Source of the DNA: Paguma larvata
Taxonomy: Eukaryota; Chordata; Mammalia; Carnivora; Viverridae
Assembly: GCA_030068075.1 (NCBI GenBank)
Contig: CM057826.1
Location: 51,603,116-51,667,115 of the forward strand
DNA length: 64,000 nt
Direction: 5' to 3'
A program made the translations under genes and the position numbers. Of this stretch, positions 33,521 through 44,999 are shown piece by piece; the first letter of the stretch is position 1; each line of letters opens with the position of its first letter. The notes beneath the pieces are model-generated. The model did no database searches, was not told the origin of the DNA, and saw nothing but the letters and a program-made list of their open reading frames with translations.

Positions 33521-35580
33521 CACTCATATACATTATTTTTTTTATAGTTTATTTTCAATTTGGTTTACATATAACACCCAGTGTTCATCCCAACACGTGC
33601 CCTCTTTAATGCCCATCACCCCATCTTCCCCCTACCTCACCCCCCTCACCCTCAGTTTGTTCTTAAGTCTTTGAGAGTCTCTTCTGTTTTATCTCCCTCC
33701 CTCTCTGTGCTTTTTTTTTCCTTTTCCCTCTTCCCCTCCCCCTGGTTTTTGCTTAGTCTCTCAAAATCCACCTATTCGTGGAAACATATGGTATCTGTCT
33801 TTTTCTGACTGACTTATTTCACTTAACATAATACCCTCCAGTTCCATCCATGTTGCTACACATGGCCAGATTTCATTTTTTCTCATTGCCACATAGTAGT
33901 CCATTGTATATATGTACCACATCTTCTTTATCCATTCGCCAATTGATGGGCACTTGATCTCTTTCCATGATTTGGCTATTGTCGAAAGTGCTGCTATGAA
34001 CATTGGGGTACACGTGCCCCTATGCATCAGCATTCATCTGTGTCTCTTGGGTAGATTCCTAGCAGTGCTATTGCTGGCTCATAGGGTAGCTCTATTTTCA
34101 TTTTTTTGAGGAACCTCCACACTGTTTTCCAGAGTAGCTGCACCTGTTTGCATTCCCGCCAACAGTGTAGGAGGGTGCCTGCTTCTCCACATCCCCGCCA
34201 GCATCTATAGTTTCCTGATTTATTCATTTTAGCCACTCGAATCGATGTAAGGTGGTATCTTAGTGTGGTTTTGATTTGTGTTTCCCTGATGATGAGTGAC
34301 TTTGAGCATGGTTTCATGTGTCTGTTGGCCATCTGAATGTCCTCTTTGGAGAAGTGTCTATTCATATCTTCCGCCCACTTCTTCACTGGATTATTTGTTT
34401 TTCAGGTGTGGAGTTTGGTAAGTTCTTTATAGATTTTAGATACTAGTCCTTTATCTGATATGTCATTTGCAATTATCCCATTCCGTCGGTTGTTTATTAG
34501 TTTTGTTGGTTGTTTCCTTTGCTGTGCAGAAGCTTTTTATCTTGATGAGGTCCCAATAGTTCATTTTTGCTTTAAATTCCCTCGCCTTTGGAGATGTGTC
34601 GCATACGAAATTGCTGTGGCTCAGGTCAAAGAGGTTTTTTCCTGCTTTCTTCTCTAGGATTTTGATGGTTTCCTGTCTTACATTTAGGTCCTTCCTCCAT
34701 TTAGAGTTTATTTTTGTGAGTGGTGTAAGGAAGCGGTCTAGTTTCATTCTTCTGTATGTTGCTGTCCAGTTCTCCCAGCACCATTTGTTAAAGAGGCTGT
34801 CTTTTTTCCATTGGATACTCTTTCCTGCTTTGTCAAAGATTAGTTGGCCATATGCATGTGGGTCCATTTCTGGGTTCTCTATTCTATTCCATTGGTCTAT
34901 GTGTCTGTTCTCGTGCCAATACCAAGCTGTCTTGATGACTACCGCTTTGTAGTAGAAGTTAAAATCTAGGATTGTGATGCCTCTCGCTTTGGTTTTATTC
35001 TTCAGTATTACTTTGGCTATTCGGGTTCTTTTGGGGTTCCATACAAATTTTAGGATTGTTTGCTCTAGCTTTGAGAAGAATGCAGGTGCAATTTTGATTG
35101 GGATTGCATTGAATGTGTAGATTGCTTTGGGTTGTATTGCCATTTTCACGATATTTTTTCTTCCAATCCATGAGCATGGGATGCTTTTCCATTTCCTTGT
35201 GTTTTCCTCAATTTCCTTCATAAGTTTTTTATACTTTTCCACGTAAAGGTTTTTACATCTTTGGTTAGGTTTATTCCTAGGTATTTGATGGTTTTTGGTG
35301 CAATTGTGAATGGGATTCGCTTATTTCTCTTTCTATTGCTTCATTGTTGGTGTAAAGGAATGCAATAGATCTCTGTACTTTGATTTTGTATCCTGCAACT
35401 TTGCCAAATTCACGGATCAGTTCTAGTTAGGCTTTCGGTGGATTCTGTTGGGTTTTCATGTAAAGTATCATGTTGTCTGCAAAAAGTGAAAGTTTGACTT
35501 CATCCTTGTCTATCCTGATGCATTTTATTTTGCTTTCTTGTCTTATTGCTGATGCTAGGACCTCCAACACTATGTTAAAT

Positions 35581-35604
35581 AGCAGTGGTGAGAGCAGTGG
35601 TGAG
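35581..35604. repeat. 12 bp tandem duplication inside L1 ORF2
   Basis: AGCAGTGGTGAG occurs twice in a row. It lies where the RT frame is lost. Confidence 0.9.
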
Positions 35605-36135
35605 AAATAGACATTTCTGTTGTTCCTGATCTCAGTGGGAAGGTTCTCAGTTTTTCCCCATTGAGGATGATATTAGCTGTGGGCTTTTCATAAATGGCTT
35701 TTATGATGCTTAAGTATGTTCCTTCTATCCCGACTTTCTGGAGAGTTTTTATTAAGAAGGGATACTGTATTTTGTCAAATGCTTTTTCGGCATCAATCGA
35801 CAGGATCATATGGTTCTTACCTTTTCTTTTGTTAATGTGATGTATCATGTTGATTGATTTATGAATGTTGAACCATCCCTGCAACCCAGGGATGAATCCT
35901 ACTTGATCGTGGTGGATAATTCTTTTTATATGCTGTTGGATTGTATTTGCTAATATCTTGTTAAGAATTTTTGCATCCATGTTCATCAAGGAAATCGGCC
36001 TGTAGTTCTCTTTTTTGCTGGGTCCCTATCTAGTTTGGGAATCAAAGTGATGCTGGCTTCATAGAATGAGTCCGGGAGTTTTCCTTCCATCTCAATTTTT
36101 TGGAACAGCTTGAGGAGGATAGGTATTAAATCCTA

Positions 36136-36169
36136 TTTACCAGACATTCTGTTTTAAATGTCTGGTAAA
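36136..36169. repeat. 13 bp perfect palindrome in L1 ORF2
   Basis: TTTACCAGACATT (36136-36148) and its exact reverse complement AATGTCTGGTAAA (36157-36169) surround an 8 nt loop. L1 consensus as I remember it has only the right arm, so the left arm looks like a short inverted templated insertion. Confidence 0.85.
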
Positions 36170-37665
36170 AGTCCCCAGGGAAGCCATCTGGCCCTGGACT
36201 TTTATTTGCTGGGAGATTTTGGATAACTGATTCAATTTCTTCACTAGTTATGGGTCTGTTCAAGTTTTCTATTTCTTCCCCTTTGTAGCGTGTGGCTGTT
36301 TAGGAATTAGTCTATTTCTTCCTGGTTGTTCAATTTGACGGCATAGAGTTTTTCATAATATTCTCTGATGATTGCTTGTATTTCTGAGGGATTGGTTGTA
36401 ATCACTCCATTTTCATTCGTGATTTTATTGATTTGGTTTCTCTCTCTTTTCTTTTTGAGGAGCCTGGCTAGAGGTTTGTCTATTTTGTTTATTTTTTCAT
36501 AGAACCAGCTCTTGGTTTCATTGATCTGTTCCACTACTTTTTCTGTTTCCATATGATTAATTTGTGCCCTAATCATTGTTATTTCTCTCTTTCTGCTAGG
36601 TTTGGGCTGTCTTAGCTGTTCTGTTTCTAGTTCCTTTAGACGTGCTGTTAGAATTTGTGTTAGGAATTTTTCTTGTTTCTTGAGATGGGCCTGGATTGCA
36701 ATATATTTCCCTCTCGGGACTTCCTTTGCCGCATCCCAAAGCGTTTGGATTGTCGTATTTTCATTTTCATTTGTTTCCATGTATTTTTTAATTTCTTCTC
36801 TGATTGCTTGGTTGACCCATTCGTCTTTTAGTAGGTCGTTCTTTAGCCTCCATATTTGTGGGGGCTTCCCAGACTTTCTCCTGTGGTTGATTTCAAGTTT
36901 CAAAGCATTGTGGTCTGACAGTGTGCACGTATGATCTCAATTTTTTTATACTTATTCAACGCTTCCTTGTGCCCCAAAATGTGGTCTATCTTGGAAAATA
37001 TACCATGCGCATTTGAGAAGAATGTAAATAAATTCCTTTGCTTCTGGATGAAGGGCCCTGAAGATATGTCAGGCCCATCTGTTCCAACGTGTCGTTCACG
37101 TCCATTGTTTCTATGCTGATTCTCTGTTTAGTGGATCTATCCAGCACTGTGAGTGGGATATTAAGGTCTCCTGCAACTAGCACATTTTTATCAATAAGAT
37201 TGCTTACGTTTGTAATTAGTTGCTTTACAAATTCAAGTGCCCCAGAATTCGGCGTGTAGGTATTTATAATTGCTAGCTCTTCCTGCTGGGTAGTCCCTGT
37301 GATTATTATATAATGCCCTTCTTCATCTCTTACTACATCTTTTACTTTAAAGTCCAGTTTGTCCGATAGAAGTGTGGCTACTCCAGCTTTCTTCTGAGTT
37401 CCTGTAGTATGGTAGATAGTTCTCCATCCCCTTACTTTCAGTCTGAAGGTGTCCTCAGGTTTAAAATGGGTCTCTTGAAGACAGCAGATAGATGGGTCTT
37501 GTTTTCTAATCCATTCTGTTACCCTGTGTCTTTTAATTGGAGCGTTTAGTCCATTTACATTTAGTGTTAATATTGAAAAATGTAGGTTTAGAGTCAAGGT
37601 GTTGTCTGTAGGTTTCATGTTTGTAAGGATGTCTCTGGTGCTCTGTGTTCCTTGCAACCTTTCCT

Positions 37666-38559
37666 TCATAGAGTCCCCCTCAGGATCTCTTGTAAGATTG
37701 GATTATTTGTGATGTATTCCTTCAGTTTTTGTTTGTTTGGGAAGACCTTTATCTCTCCATCCATTTTGAATGACAGGCTAGCCGGATAAAGGATTCTTGG
37801 CTGCATGTCCTTCCTGTTCATCACATTGAAGATTTCCTGCCATTCCTTTCTGGCTTGCCAAGTTTCTGTGGATAAGTCCACTACTACCCTAATGTGTCTG
37901 CCTTTGTAAGTCAAGGCCCGTTTATCCCTAGCTGCTTTCAGGATTCTCTCTTTATCTTTGTATTTTCCCAGCTTCACTATGATGTGTCGTGCTAAGGGTC
38001 TATTTGGGTTACGTCTGAGGGGAGTCTCTGTGCCTCTTGGACTTCAATGCCCATTTCCTTCTTCATGTTGGGGAATTTCTCATCGATGATTTGTTCAAGT
38101 ACCCCTTCGACTCCTTTCTCTCTCTCTTCTTCCTCTGGAATTCCTATAATACAGATGTTATTCCGTTTGATTGCATCGCTCAGCTCTCGAATTCTCCTTT
38201 CCTATTCCTGAATCAGTTTCTCTCTCTTTTTCTCTGCTTCATCCTTTTCCGTAATTTTATCTTCTAATTCCCCTATTCTCTCTTCTGCCTCTTCAATCCG
38301 CGCTGTGGCTGCCTCCAATTTGTTTTGTCCCTCATTTAAAGCATTTTTTAATTCCTGTAGATCATTTTTTAAGACCTTGATCTCTGCCTCTAGGGTCCCC
38401 CTTGCTTTCTTCTATGCTTTTTTCAAGCCCTGCGAGTATTTTTATGTTTATCATTCTGTATTCTTGTTCTGTTAAGTTGCTTATGTATGCTTTCATCATT
38501 GCTTGTGCTGTCACTATTTCCTGTACAGTCTTTTGAGGGGAGTTCTTCCGTTTGGTCAT
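37666..38559 (-). pseudogene. ORF1: L1 ORF1 (RNA-binding protein), disrupted
   Basis: ORF1p is the trimeric RNA chaperone of the L1 ribonucleoprotein. The N-terminal piece (38559-38362) starts MTKRKNSPQKT, with 'LTEQEYRMINIKI' downstream. The C-terminal piece (37977-37666) has 'KERILKAARDKRALTYKGRHIRV' and 'KMDGEIKVFPNKQKLKEY', the RRM/C-terminal domain pattern of L1 ORF1p. The middle coiled-coil part is frameshifted, for example by lesions between 38362 and 37977. Total span is about 298 codons. ORF1 ends 47 bp before the ORF2 start. Confidence 0.9.
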
Positions 38560-38784
38560 TTTGGCAATGTGTGTATTGGTTTATTTCCTATTTCTCCTCA
38601 GTCTCCCAGGATTCTCTGGATTTCACATTTTCTTCCCTGTAGCCCCAACTCCTCTTCCTGGAGATCTCTGCGATTGAGAGTTTCTCGATCTCAGTCCTTC
38701 TCAGATTAAGAGTCACCGGAGAGCAGCAGCGGGTATTCTTATTTTTCCGCCATGTTAGCCCCTCCCTCCTCGTATACATTCTTA

Positions 38785-39305
38785 AAGAGTTAAATCCTGT
38801 TACCCTTTCTAAACTAATATTTTGAGTTTACACTCACCTCTCTTTTTCTGCTCTTCTAAGTTTTACCCTTAATTGTATATGGCCTTACACTGCTATTAAC
38901 AGCTCCTGATTAAGAAAAGGACAAAAAGAGGAGTTTGATAAGCAAATAAAAGTTATAGAGAAGAGAGAATTGTGAGTGAAGCTAGGAAATATGCAGATCC
39001 TCAATCAATACAACAGAACAATTGGGTCAAAAATTTATATTAATATATATACTGTTACAGTGCTATAAGCTTGTTATAAAAGAGAAAAAAATTACTCAGT
39101 TAAGCAATGACTCTTTCCACTTTATTTACAGTTACACATTTGGAGATCATGAAACCAGAATAACTTAAGTCTGAATTTCCTTTTACTTTTTTATCGGTTT
39201 TAGTAATTGCTAACCAACCTCTCCACCCATGCACACTCATAGATAGTCTTCTTGTCCTTAAGAACATATTACTGAAATTATACTTTCTAGCATTAAAGTA
39301 ATACC
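38785..39305. other. unannotated stretch, no gene seen
   Basis: AT-rich sequence, no gene or named repeat. Confidence 0.4.
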
Positions 39306-39310
39306 ATTTG

Positions 39311-39525
39311 GGGGGCATCTGGGTGGCTCAATCGGTTGAGCAACCGACTTCAGCTCAGGTCATGATCTTATGGTTCATGGGTTTGAGCCCCATATCAGGC
39401 TCACACTGACAGCACGGAGGCTTCTTGGGATTCTCTCTCTCTCTCTCTCTCTCTGCCCCTTCCCTGCATGTACATGCACATGAGCACACTATCTCTCAAA
39501 ATAAATAAATAAACTTTAAAAAAGA
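39311..39525 (+). mobile_element. feliform CAN-SINE
   Basis: Head GGCATCTGGGTGGCTCAATC, body CTCAGGTCATGATCTTATGG, (TC)n core at 39437-39453, tail AAAATAAATAAATAAAC. Target duplication not clear. Confidence 0.92.
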
Positions 39526-39697
39526 ATTACATCTTTAAAAAATAATAAAACATCCTAAAAGCAGTCAGGTAAGAGGAAAAAACTTATTATCTACAATGAG
39601 CAAAAATTAAGCTGGCCTAAAATGTAACATTACATTGTATTTTGAAGGAAAAATTTAGTGACTCAATTAATTTGGGACCCACATCATATGTCTTAGT

Positions 39698-39806
39698 TTT
39701 TTAACATTTTATTCTTTAAGTATCTCTACACACAACGTTGGGCTTGAACTACAACCCCAAGATCAGGAGTTGCATGCTCCACCAACTGAGCTAGTCAGGC
39801 ATGCTT
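39698..39806 (-). mobile_element. older short CAN-SINE, minus strand
   Basis: Antisense order: T-rich start, TTAAGTATCTCTACACACAACG, TTGGGCTTGAACTACAACCC, AAGATCAGGAGTTGCATGCTCCACCAACTGAGC, matching the generic carnivore tRNA-derived SINE without the felid-specific 3' extension. Confidence 0.75.
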
Positions 39807-39809
39807 CAG

Positions 39810-41160
39810 ATCACTTGTCCTAAATGTATAAAGATATGGTCAGGTGCACAAAATCTCCCAAAGCAAACAAAAAGTCCTACTTGAGAATACAATCAAGCCA
39901 ACTAAAAGATAAATCAAATTAGGAACTAAATTGAGAAATGCATTAAATAAATAAATAGTCTCCCTACTTAATTTGCACCAAACATTGGGAACCTGGTTTG
40001 ATTATGTGCTATCCATTGCATTCAAAGATAAAACTTGACTCTACAAGCCTTGCTCACATGTTTCTCTTCTGTTTGTCTCCCTTGCTTTATTCTAGAAAAT
40101 ATATTTCTTCAGCCCGTTGATAAATGCACCAAAAAAGGCTAAAGATTATGAGTCATTTTCCCAAAATTTTATAGCAATTTATGGCAATCTACAGCAAAGA
40201 GAGCATTAAACACTTAAATAATTTTTCCAACCTATTGAACTTACTATCCTCCAAAAGGAAACAGAAACAATTGTAATACCAAGGCTTCTTTTAATATAAA
40301 TAATAGGGTTGTTAGAAATATAATGGAAAATCACTGATCATTGTCCAAAGAAGAAATCATAGGATCTAGGGGAAAATGTGTAATATCTATCCTCCAAAAC
40401 CTCTAATATGATGTTTACATACACATTTAAGCAGGGAAAAGATACATTACCAAAATTATTGAACTCCGGCTACTGGTCACAGCACTCAATTTGGAAGCTT
40501 CTGTTGTTATTGAACATGAGGCTATTTAATATAATTGGAAAGCACTGTAGTATAGAAAACACTTCTCATTTGTGGGATAAAACTGAATTTATTTGCAATA
40601 GCATTGTTCCTTTCATGATTTTAAGAGGGAAAAAAATGCCACTTGGATTCTCCGGACAGATGTGTTCACATCACTTCCCAAGCTATTTATCAAAGTTTCA
40701 TTGCAGGGGGAAATGGTTATTTGAAAAGCAAATTAATTATATATGGACATTTTCTTCGGTTCTTTTGCAGATTCTATAGGCACATATGTAGCTCTATATA
40801 CAGTGCTCTCTTGCCACTTCAAGAAAGGTGTTGGCTGTGATGCTCATGACAAGAAGTCTGTGATGCTCAAGAAAGCTGATGGCTGAGTGATGCTCATGAC
40901 AAGAAGGGCAGGATATGGACAAGAGACTGAACATCACCTGAAACCTCTGAGTAGAAGAATATAAGCACATTCCTCCACTCCTCAGAGGAAACCCAGAAAT
41001 ATTGGAAGGGTCACCAAGGAGAGTTGGGACTGTTTCTAGGAATGGTTTTTTAGTAATGACAGTGCTTCACAAAGAAAATGTGTTCTTGTCAAAAGCCATG
41101 ATAGAAAACCCTAAACAAATTGTCATTAGAAACTTAATGCAAATATCACATGGCATGGCA
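39810..41160. other. unannotated stretch, no gene seen
   Basis: The 123-codon open frame at 40408-40779 (+) ends inside sequence with an acceptor-like CTTCGGTTCTTTTGCAG at 40770 but shows no domain. A decayed duplication, TGATGCTCATGACAAGAAG near 40838 and again near 40888, is the only structure. Confidence 0.4.
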
Positions 41161-41164
41161 GAAA

Positions 41165-41370
41165 AAATTTAAACTTTAGAATCAAAATGACCTGAATTTA
41201 AATCCTAACTATCCACTCCAACATATAATTTGGACAAGGTATTGAAAATCTCTGACCCTCTGTTTGTTCATTAGCAAACTGAAGATAATAATACCTGCTT
41301 GATGGAGTGCTTATGAAGCTTTAAGCTAATATATGTAAACCATACAGTTACTCTCTAAATATTATTAATG
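41165..41370 (+). repeat. MIR SINE
   Basis: 'CCTGAATTTAAATCCTAACTATCCACT', 'TTGGACAAGGTATTGAAAATCTCTGACCCTCTGTTTGTTCATTAGCAAACTGAAGATAATAATACC' preserves the MIR order. Confidence 0.85.
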
Positions 41371-41686
41371 ATGTCCCCAGATCAACTTAGAAAAAAGAAG
41401 AAATTCAAGGGGTTACTATCTGAAACAAATAATAGTAAAAATTTATTGTAAATTTACTCTGTCCTTCAAAGTTTTGGGTGTCATGGAATATTAAAATCAT
41501 AGTTTTACTACGTTAATCAAATCATAAACTCCTGAGGGTCATAGACTAAACTAAGAGTACTAGAAAAAACAGAAATCTTTGTAGAAAAAAGGGGCCAGGA
41601 AGAGAGAGATGGGACCTGAACCTTAAAGACTGAGCAAATCACAGATAGAGAAAACATGGGAATATAGGAGAGGAAATTAAGGTGCA

Positions 41687-41701
41687 TGTGTGTGTGTGTG
41701 C

Positions 41702-41748
<47 letters not shown>
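41687..41748. repeat. (TG)n-(GA)n compound microsatellite
   Basis: (TG)n at 41687-41700, then a pure (GA)n of about 43 bp at 41706-41748. Confidence 0.97.
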
Positions 41749-41752
<4 letters not shown>

Positions 41753-41794
41753 CACCATATGGTGGGTAACCAAATGAGTGCCATTACTGCACTA

Positions 41795-41960
41795 ATGACC
41801 TAACATATTAAACACATTTAATCATCAGACAAACTCTGCAAGGTATTATCTCCATTTTACAGATAAGGAAACTGAGGTTCATAGAGGTGAGAGACACAAG
41901 CTATCACTGACAGAGTCAGAATCTGAACACAGATCTGCCCAATCCAAGACCTAGGCTTTT
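41795..41960 (-). repeat. MIR SINE
   Basis: Antisense MIR: 'CTCCATTTTACAGATAAGGAAACTGAGGTTCATAGAGGTGAG' is nearly consensus. Confidence 0.9.
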
Positions 41961-42124
41961 CCCAACATCATGACTGTCAAAATAATGATAAATGTAATTA
42001 GACTCAAGTGTGTGGTTCCTGTGGAAGATGCCCTTCTATGTTCAGAGGTCACTGGATGTCCATTTGTAACAAAATCCTAAATTTTCTTGAATTCCAAGGT
42101 TGAGGTTCCATTAGCTACTCTCTT

Positions 42125-42184
42125 TAAAATGTAGGAATTCAGGGGTACCTGGGTGGCTCAGTTGGGTAAAATGTAGGAATTCAG
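42125..42184 (+). mobile_element. 24 bp CAN-SINE stub inside a perfect 18 bp duplication
   Basis: TAAAATGTAGGAATTCAG occurs at 42125-42142 and 42167-42184. Between the copies lies only GGGTACCTGGGTGGCTCAGTTGGG (42143-42166 region), the first bases of the SINE. The body, CT tract and A tail are absent. The stub is plus strand. Confidence 0.9.
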
Positions 42185-42189
42185 CTCTT

Positions 42190-43450
42190 TTCCCCCTGGG
42201 CAAAATTTACTTAGCAGATCTAAGAGCCCCTGAAAAGACTTTATATTCCCTTTTCACCTGCCTCCTAACCCCAATAAATTCTGTTTCTTACTGAGAGAGG
42301 AATTGATTGTCATTGGTATTCACTGGAAGTAGGGAAGGTCACGGCTAGAACATTGGAAATGTATTGTCTAAAGAGCACAGTTTGTATCTTGCTTCCAAGA
42401 GAAGATCTTTAAAGATGGCTTGGCTTAGCTGACTTTTCTTCCCCTCCTGCATCCAAGAAACATCCTCGAGGGAGAAAGTCAATTTCAAATCTTCACACTG
42501 CAGAGGCTCTGGGGCAGTCTGTTGCAGAATGCAGATCAGCCTGTTTCTTCTCTTTTGAGATAAACAGAGTCTGAGAAGAGTGTTAAAAGAAAAGTTTTTG
42601 AGCAATCCTTAGGGCCTAGAATATGCTCTGATCAGCCTAAGAAACCAGATTCCAATCTAAAAGCCAGCATGTGCCAATCTGAAAGCCAACTTGACTCTAG
42701 CCTAGATCCCCAAGAGGATTTATTTTTATTTCCAGGATCCTTCTCAAGCTTTACATTTGATATGTAAATATTCTTAATTCATCTAGTCATTAAATAGTTC
42801 TCTTTCGCAAAAGCTCTTCCATGGTTTGTTCTTAAGATGGTGTATCTAAGGAATGAATGATTCTGCAATTTCCTAACAAAGAACTCTGTAGAATCTGAAG
42901 CGTTGAGGTATTTGTAATCACTCAGACACAGAATTATCAAAGCACACACTGGTTTCATATATCCCTTCCTAGCATCTCAAATCAACTTTAATTTCCTTTT
43001 TTATAAAGTAGATATTTTACATAAAATTGTCTGAAGAGAAAAAAACTATACTTGACAGAGCAAATGTTAGGCCAGCCTTTCTATGCTGTGAATGGTGCTG
43101 GTGAGGGTCTTGAATATTCATGCAGAATAGTTTTTAAAAATTATATGGAGTGAATATCACTTCTTTTTTCTTTCCCCAACATTTTCCCACTCTGATGAGA
43201 ATAAGGCGAAACTTTGGGCTGGGCACCAACCAGATTACATAATTCGTAAATTTTGATTGCAACGACCGGCCGAGTTTAAAACTTACAGGAAATCCTTCCT
43301 GAATGAAGATGCTGGGGAAGCAGGAACCTCTCCTGACCTGCAGCTCCTCTCACATAGTAAGCAAATGAAGACGATCCAAGAGATGAATTGCCAAGAGTCA
43401 TAAACCAAAGACTCTAAGACAATACTAAGCCTCTAGCCTTGGGATATGCA
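42190..43450. other. unannotated stretch, no gene seen
   Basis: A minus-strand 86-codon frame (42345-42605) has no domain. No repeat named. Confidence 0.4.
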
Positions 43451-43454
43451 CCAG

Positions 43455-43640
43455 GCCTATAGTAAACGTTTTGCATGCATTCTTTCATATGATTATCGTA
43501 ACTCCATCATGCACTTTTCATCAATGAGGAAACCGAGACAGGCTTAGAGAGGTCACACAGTAAGTAAGTAGTGGAGCAGCAGTTTGCACCAGGCAGTCTG
43601 ATTCCAGAGACTGCATTTTTAGCCACTATGCGAGCTCATC
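43455..43640 (-). repeat. MIR SINE
   Basis: Antisense MIR: 'TCATCAATGAGGAAACCGAGACAGGCTTAGAGAGGTCACACAG', 'CAGGCAGTCTGATTCCAGAGACTGCATTTTTAGCCACTATGCG'. Confidence 0.9.
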
Positions 43641-43657
43641 TCTTTCTATTACTTTCT

Positions 43658-43870
43658 TTTTTTATTATTTTTTTGTTTATTTATTTATTTTGAGAGAGAT
43701 AGTACACATGTGAGGGATGGAGGGGCAGAAATGGGGAGAGAGGAATCCCAGGCAGACTCCACACTGTTAGGGAAGAGCCCCACACAGGGCTCAAACTCAC
43801 GAACCGTGAGATCATGACCTGAGCAGAAATCAAGAGTCAGATGCTTAACCGACTGAGCCACAGAGATGCC
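43658..43870 (-). mobile_element. feliform CAN-SINE, minus strand
   Basis: T-rich tail with TTTATTTATTTATTTTGAGAGAG, body GAACCGTGAGATCATGACCT, antisense head CTTAACCGACTGAGCCACAG. Target duplication TCTATTACTTTCT (43645-43657) / TCTAATTACTTTCT (43871-43884), one-base indel. Confidence 0.96.
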
Positions 43871-43884
43871 TCTAATTACTTTCT

Positions 43885-44008
43885 AGACTGTGAGCCCCAA
43901 AACATCAAGAACTTGGTCCATCTTGTTCATTTGCATATGTCCAAAATCCTAGAACAGTGTTTGGCATATAGTAGGTACCTAATGAATGTTTAATTATTAT
44001 TTATATAA
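43885..44008 (+). repeat. L2 LINE 3' terminus
   Basis: 'AGACTGTGAGCCCCAAAACATCAAGAACTTGGTCCATCTTGTTCA' and 'CCTAGAACAGTGTTTGGCATATAGTAGGTACCTAATGAATGTTT' is a well-preserved L2 end. Confidence 0.85.
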
Positions 44009-44762
44009 TTAAATGATGAAAACATGAACAAATGAAATTCCCAGTCTAGCTTGTTCCTTTGATCTTCAAATTTATTGAAGACAGAAAACTCCCAGGTGCT
44101 TGAAAGACATGATACAGCGAAGAATCTCTGCCCCAGCTAATTCTCTGATATGGACTCAGCCAATGGACAACTACGATGGCAATCTTCCCCTCTTTCCATA
44201 TTTGTGAATATTTTTTTCTTCTTTTTCTGTAAATCCTGATTAGCCTCTAATGTGCAATTCCCTACCACCATTCTTTTCCAGCATTTAACTAAATGGGATA
44301 TGAGGGCAAGAGAAAGGAAACAATTTTCTTCTCCATACTTATACACAGTCTCTCAGCATGAGGTGCAAAGCCCTGACATTGGGCTCCAGCATTTCAGAAA
44401 ATCTCTTTTAGAATAGGTTCTTTCCTGCCATGCCAATCTATCTACTCTTTCCTGAAACTCTAGTTTCCACCCTGCTGTCTCACACTTGTTTTCTGCCCAG
44501 CTCCCCTAGGTAAATCCTTTGGCTGAACTGTGTGCCTGATTTTACTTCACCTTCCTGCCTGGATGTTTCCTTTATGATTTTTCTTGCTTGGTCCTTGTCT
44601 GTCCTTGAGCAATACAGTCCCATCCAGACCTGGCTCAAGTTCCCAGAACTCCAGGCCCATCCGACTCCTGGTCCTCATTACTAGGGTAAGAATTTGGACA
44701 TCTGTAAACTGGTCCAAATCACCTGCACTCCCCTTCTCCCCAACATTGCTATCCAGAGGAAG

Positions 44763-44992
44763 TATAGCATCAGGCTTAAGAAATCAAATTCTGGAGCCAG
44801 ACAAATCCACATTTCAGCTTAGCCATTTATTGGCTGTGTCCTTGGGCAAGTTATTTTTCTTCTCTGTTCTGAGTTTCTCCATTCGTAGTAGTAGTAGCTC
44901 TATCATGGTTGTGATGATTAAATGAACATGTCTAAAGCACTGGAACAAGGCCTAATGCCCAGTAGGTGTTCAGTAAGTGTGAGTTGTTGCTG
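44763..44992 (+). repeat. MIR SINE
   Basis: 'TCTGGAGCCAGACAAATCCACATTTCAGCTTAGCCATTTATTGGCTGTGTCCTTGGGCAAGTTA' is a well-preserved MIR. The overlapping open frame 44584-44925 is not a gene. The text before it (44360-44690) may be an L2 fragment. Confidence 0.92.
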
Positions 44993-44999
44993 TTGTTGC

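Larger units (their letters stand above)
33761..37618 (-). pseudogene. ORF2: L1 ORF2 (endonuclease-reverse transcriptase), disrupted
   Basis: ORF2p nicks DNA and reverse-transcribes L1 RNA; here it spans about 1285 codons, the usual size, but in at least five frame pieces. The endonuclease (37618-36986) keeps NVNGLNAP, QETHF and GDLNIPL; its SKIDHILGH motif near 36955-36985 is present but out of frame. A linker piece is 36903-36307. The RT domain (35989-35570) keeps motif A 'SIDAEKAFD'; downstream the frame is lost, and motif C reads FADN at about 35475-35485 instead of FADD. The thumb/post-RT piece is 35242-34463. The C-terminal Cys-rich [18 protein letters not shown] motif sits in 34386-34027, and the final piece is 34033-33761. 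The start chosen is the Met before 'KPTDNTLTLNLHFSILTLN'. Confidence 0.95.
33535..38768 (-). mobile_element. L1: near full-length, inactive L1 LINE, minus strand
   Basis: A 5.2 kb L1 lies antisense. Its poly(T) and 3'UTR are at 33535-33760, ORF2 at 33761-37618, ORF1 at 37666-38559 and about 200 bp of 5'UTR at 38560-38768. The flanks CTCATATACATT (33523-33534) and CTCGTATACATT (38769-38780) form a 12 bp target duplication with one mismatch. Both reading frames are broken, so the copy cannot move. Its moderate divergence and intact duplication suggest a carnivore-lineage insertion. Many short plus-strand open frames in this interval (for example 34596-34952, 36602-36934, 38037-38267) are antisense shadows. 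Confidence 0.97.

Noticed and set aside
34596..34952. 118-codon plus-strand open frame
   Set aside because: Antisense shadow of L1 ORF2.
36602..36934. 110-codon plus-strand open frame with hydrophobic residues
   Set aside because: Antisense shadow of the L1 ORF2 linker region.
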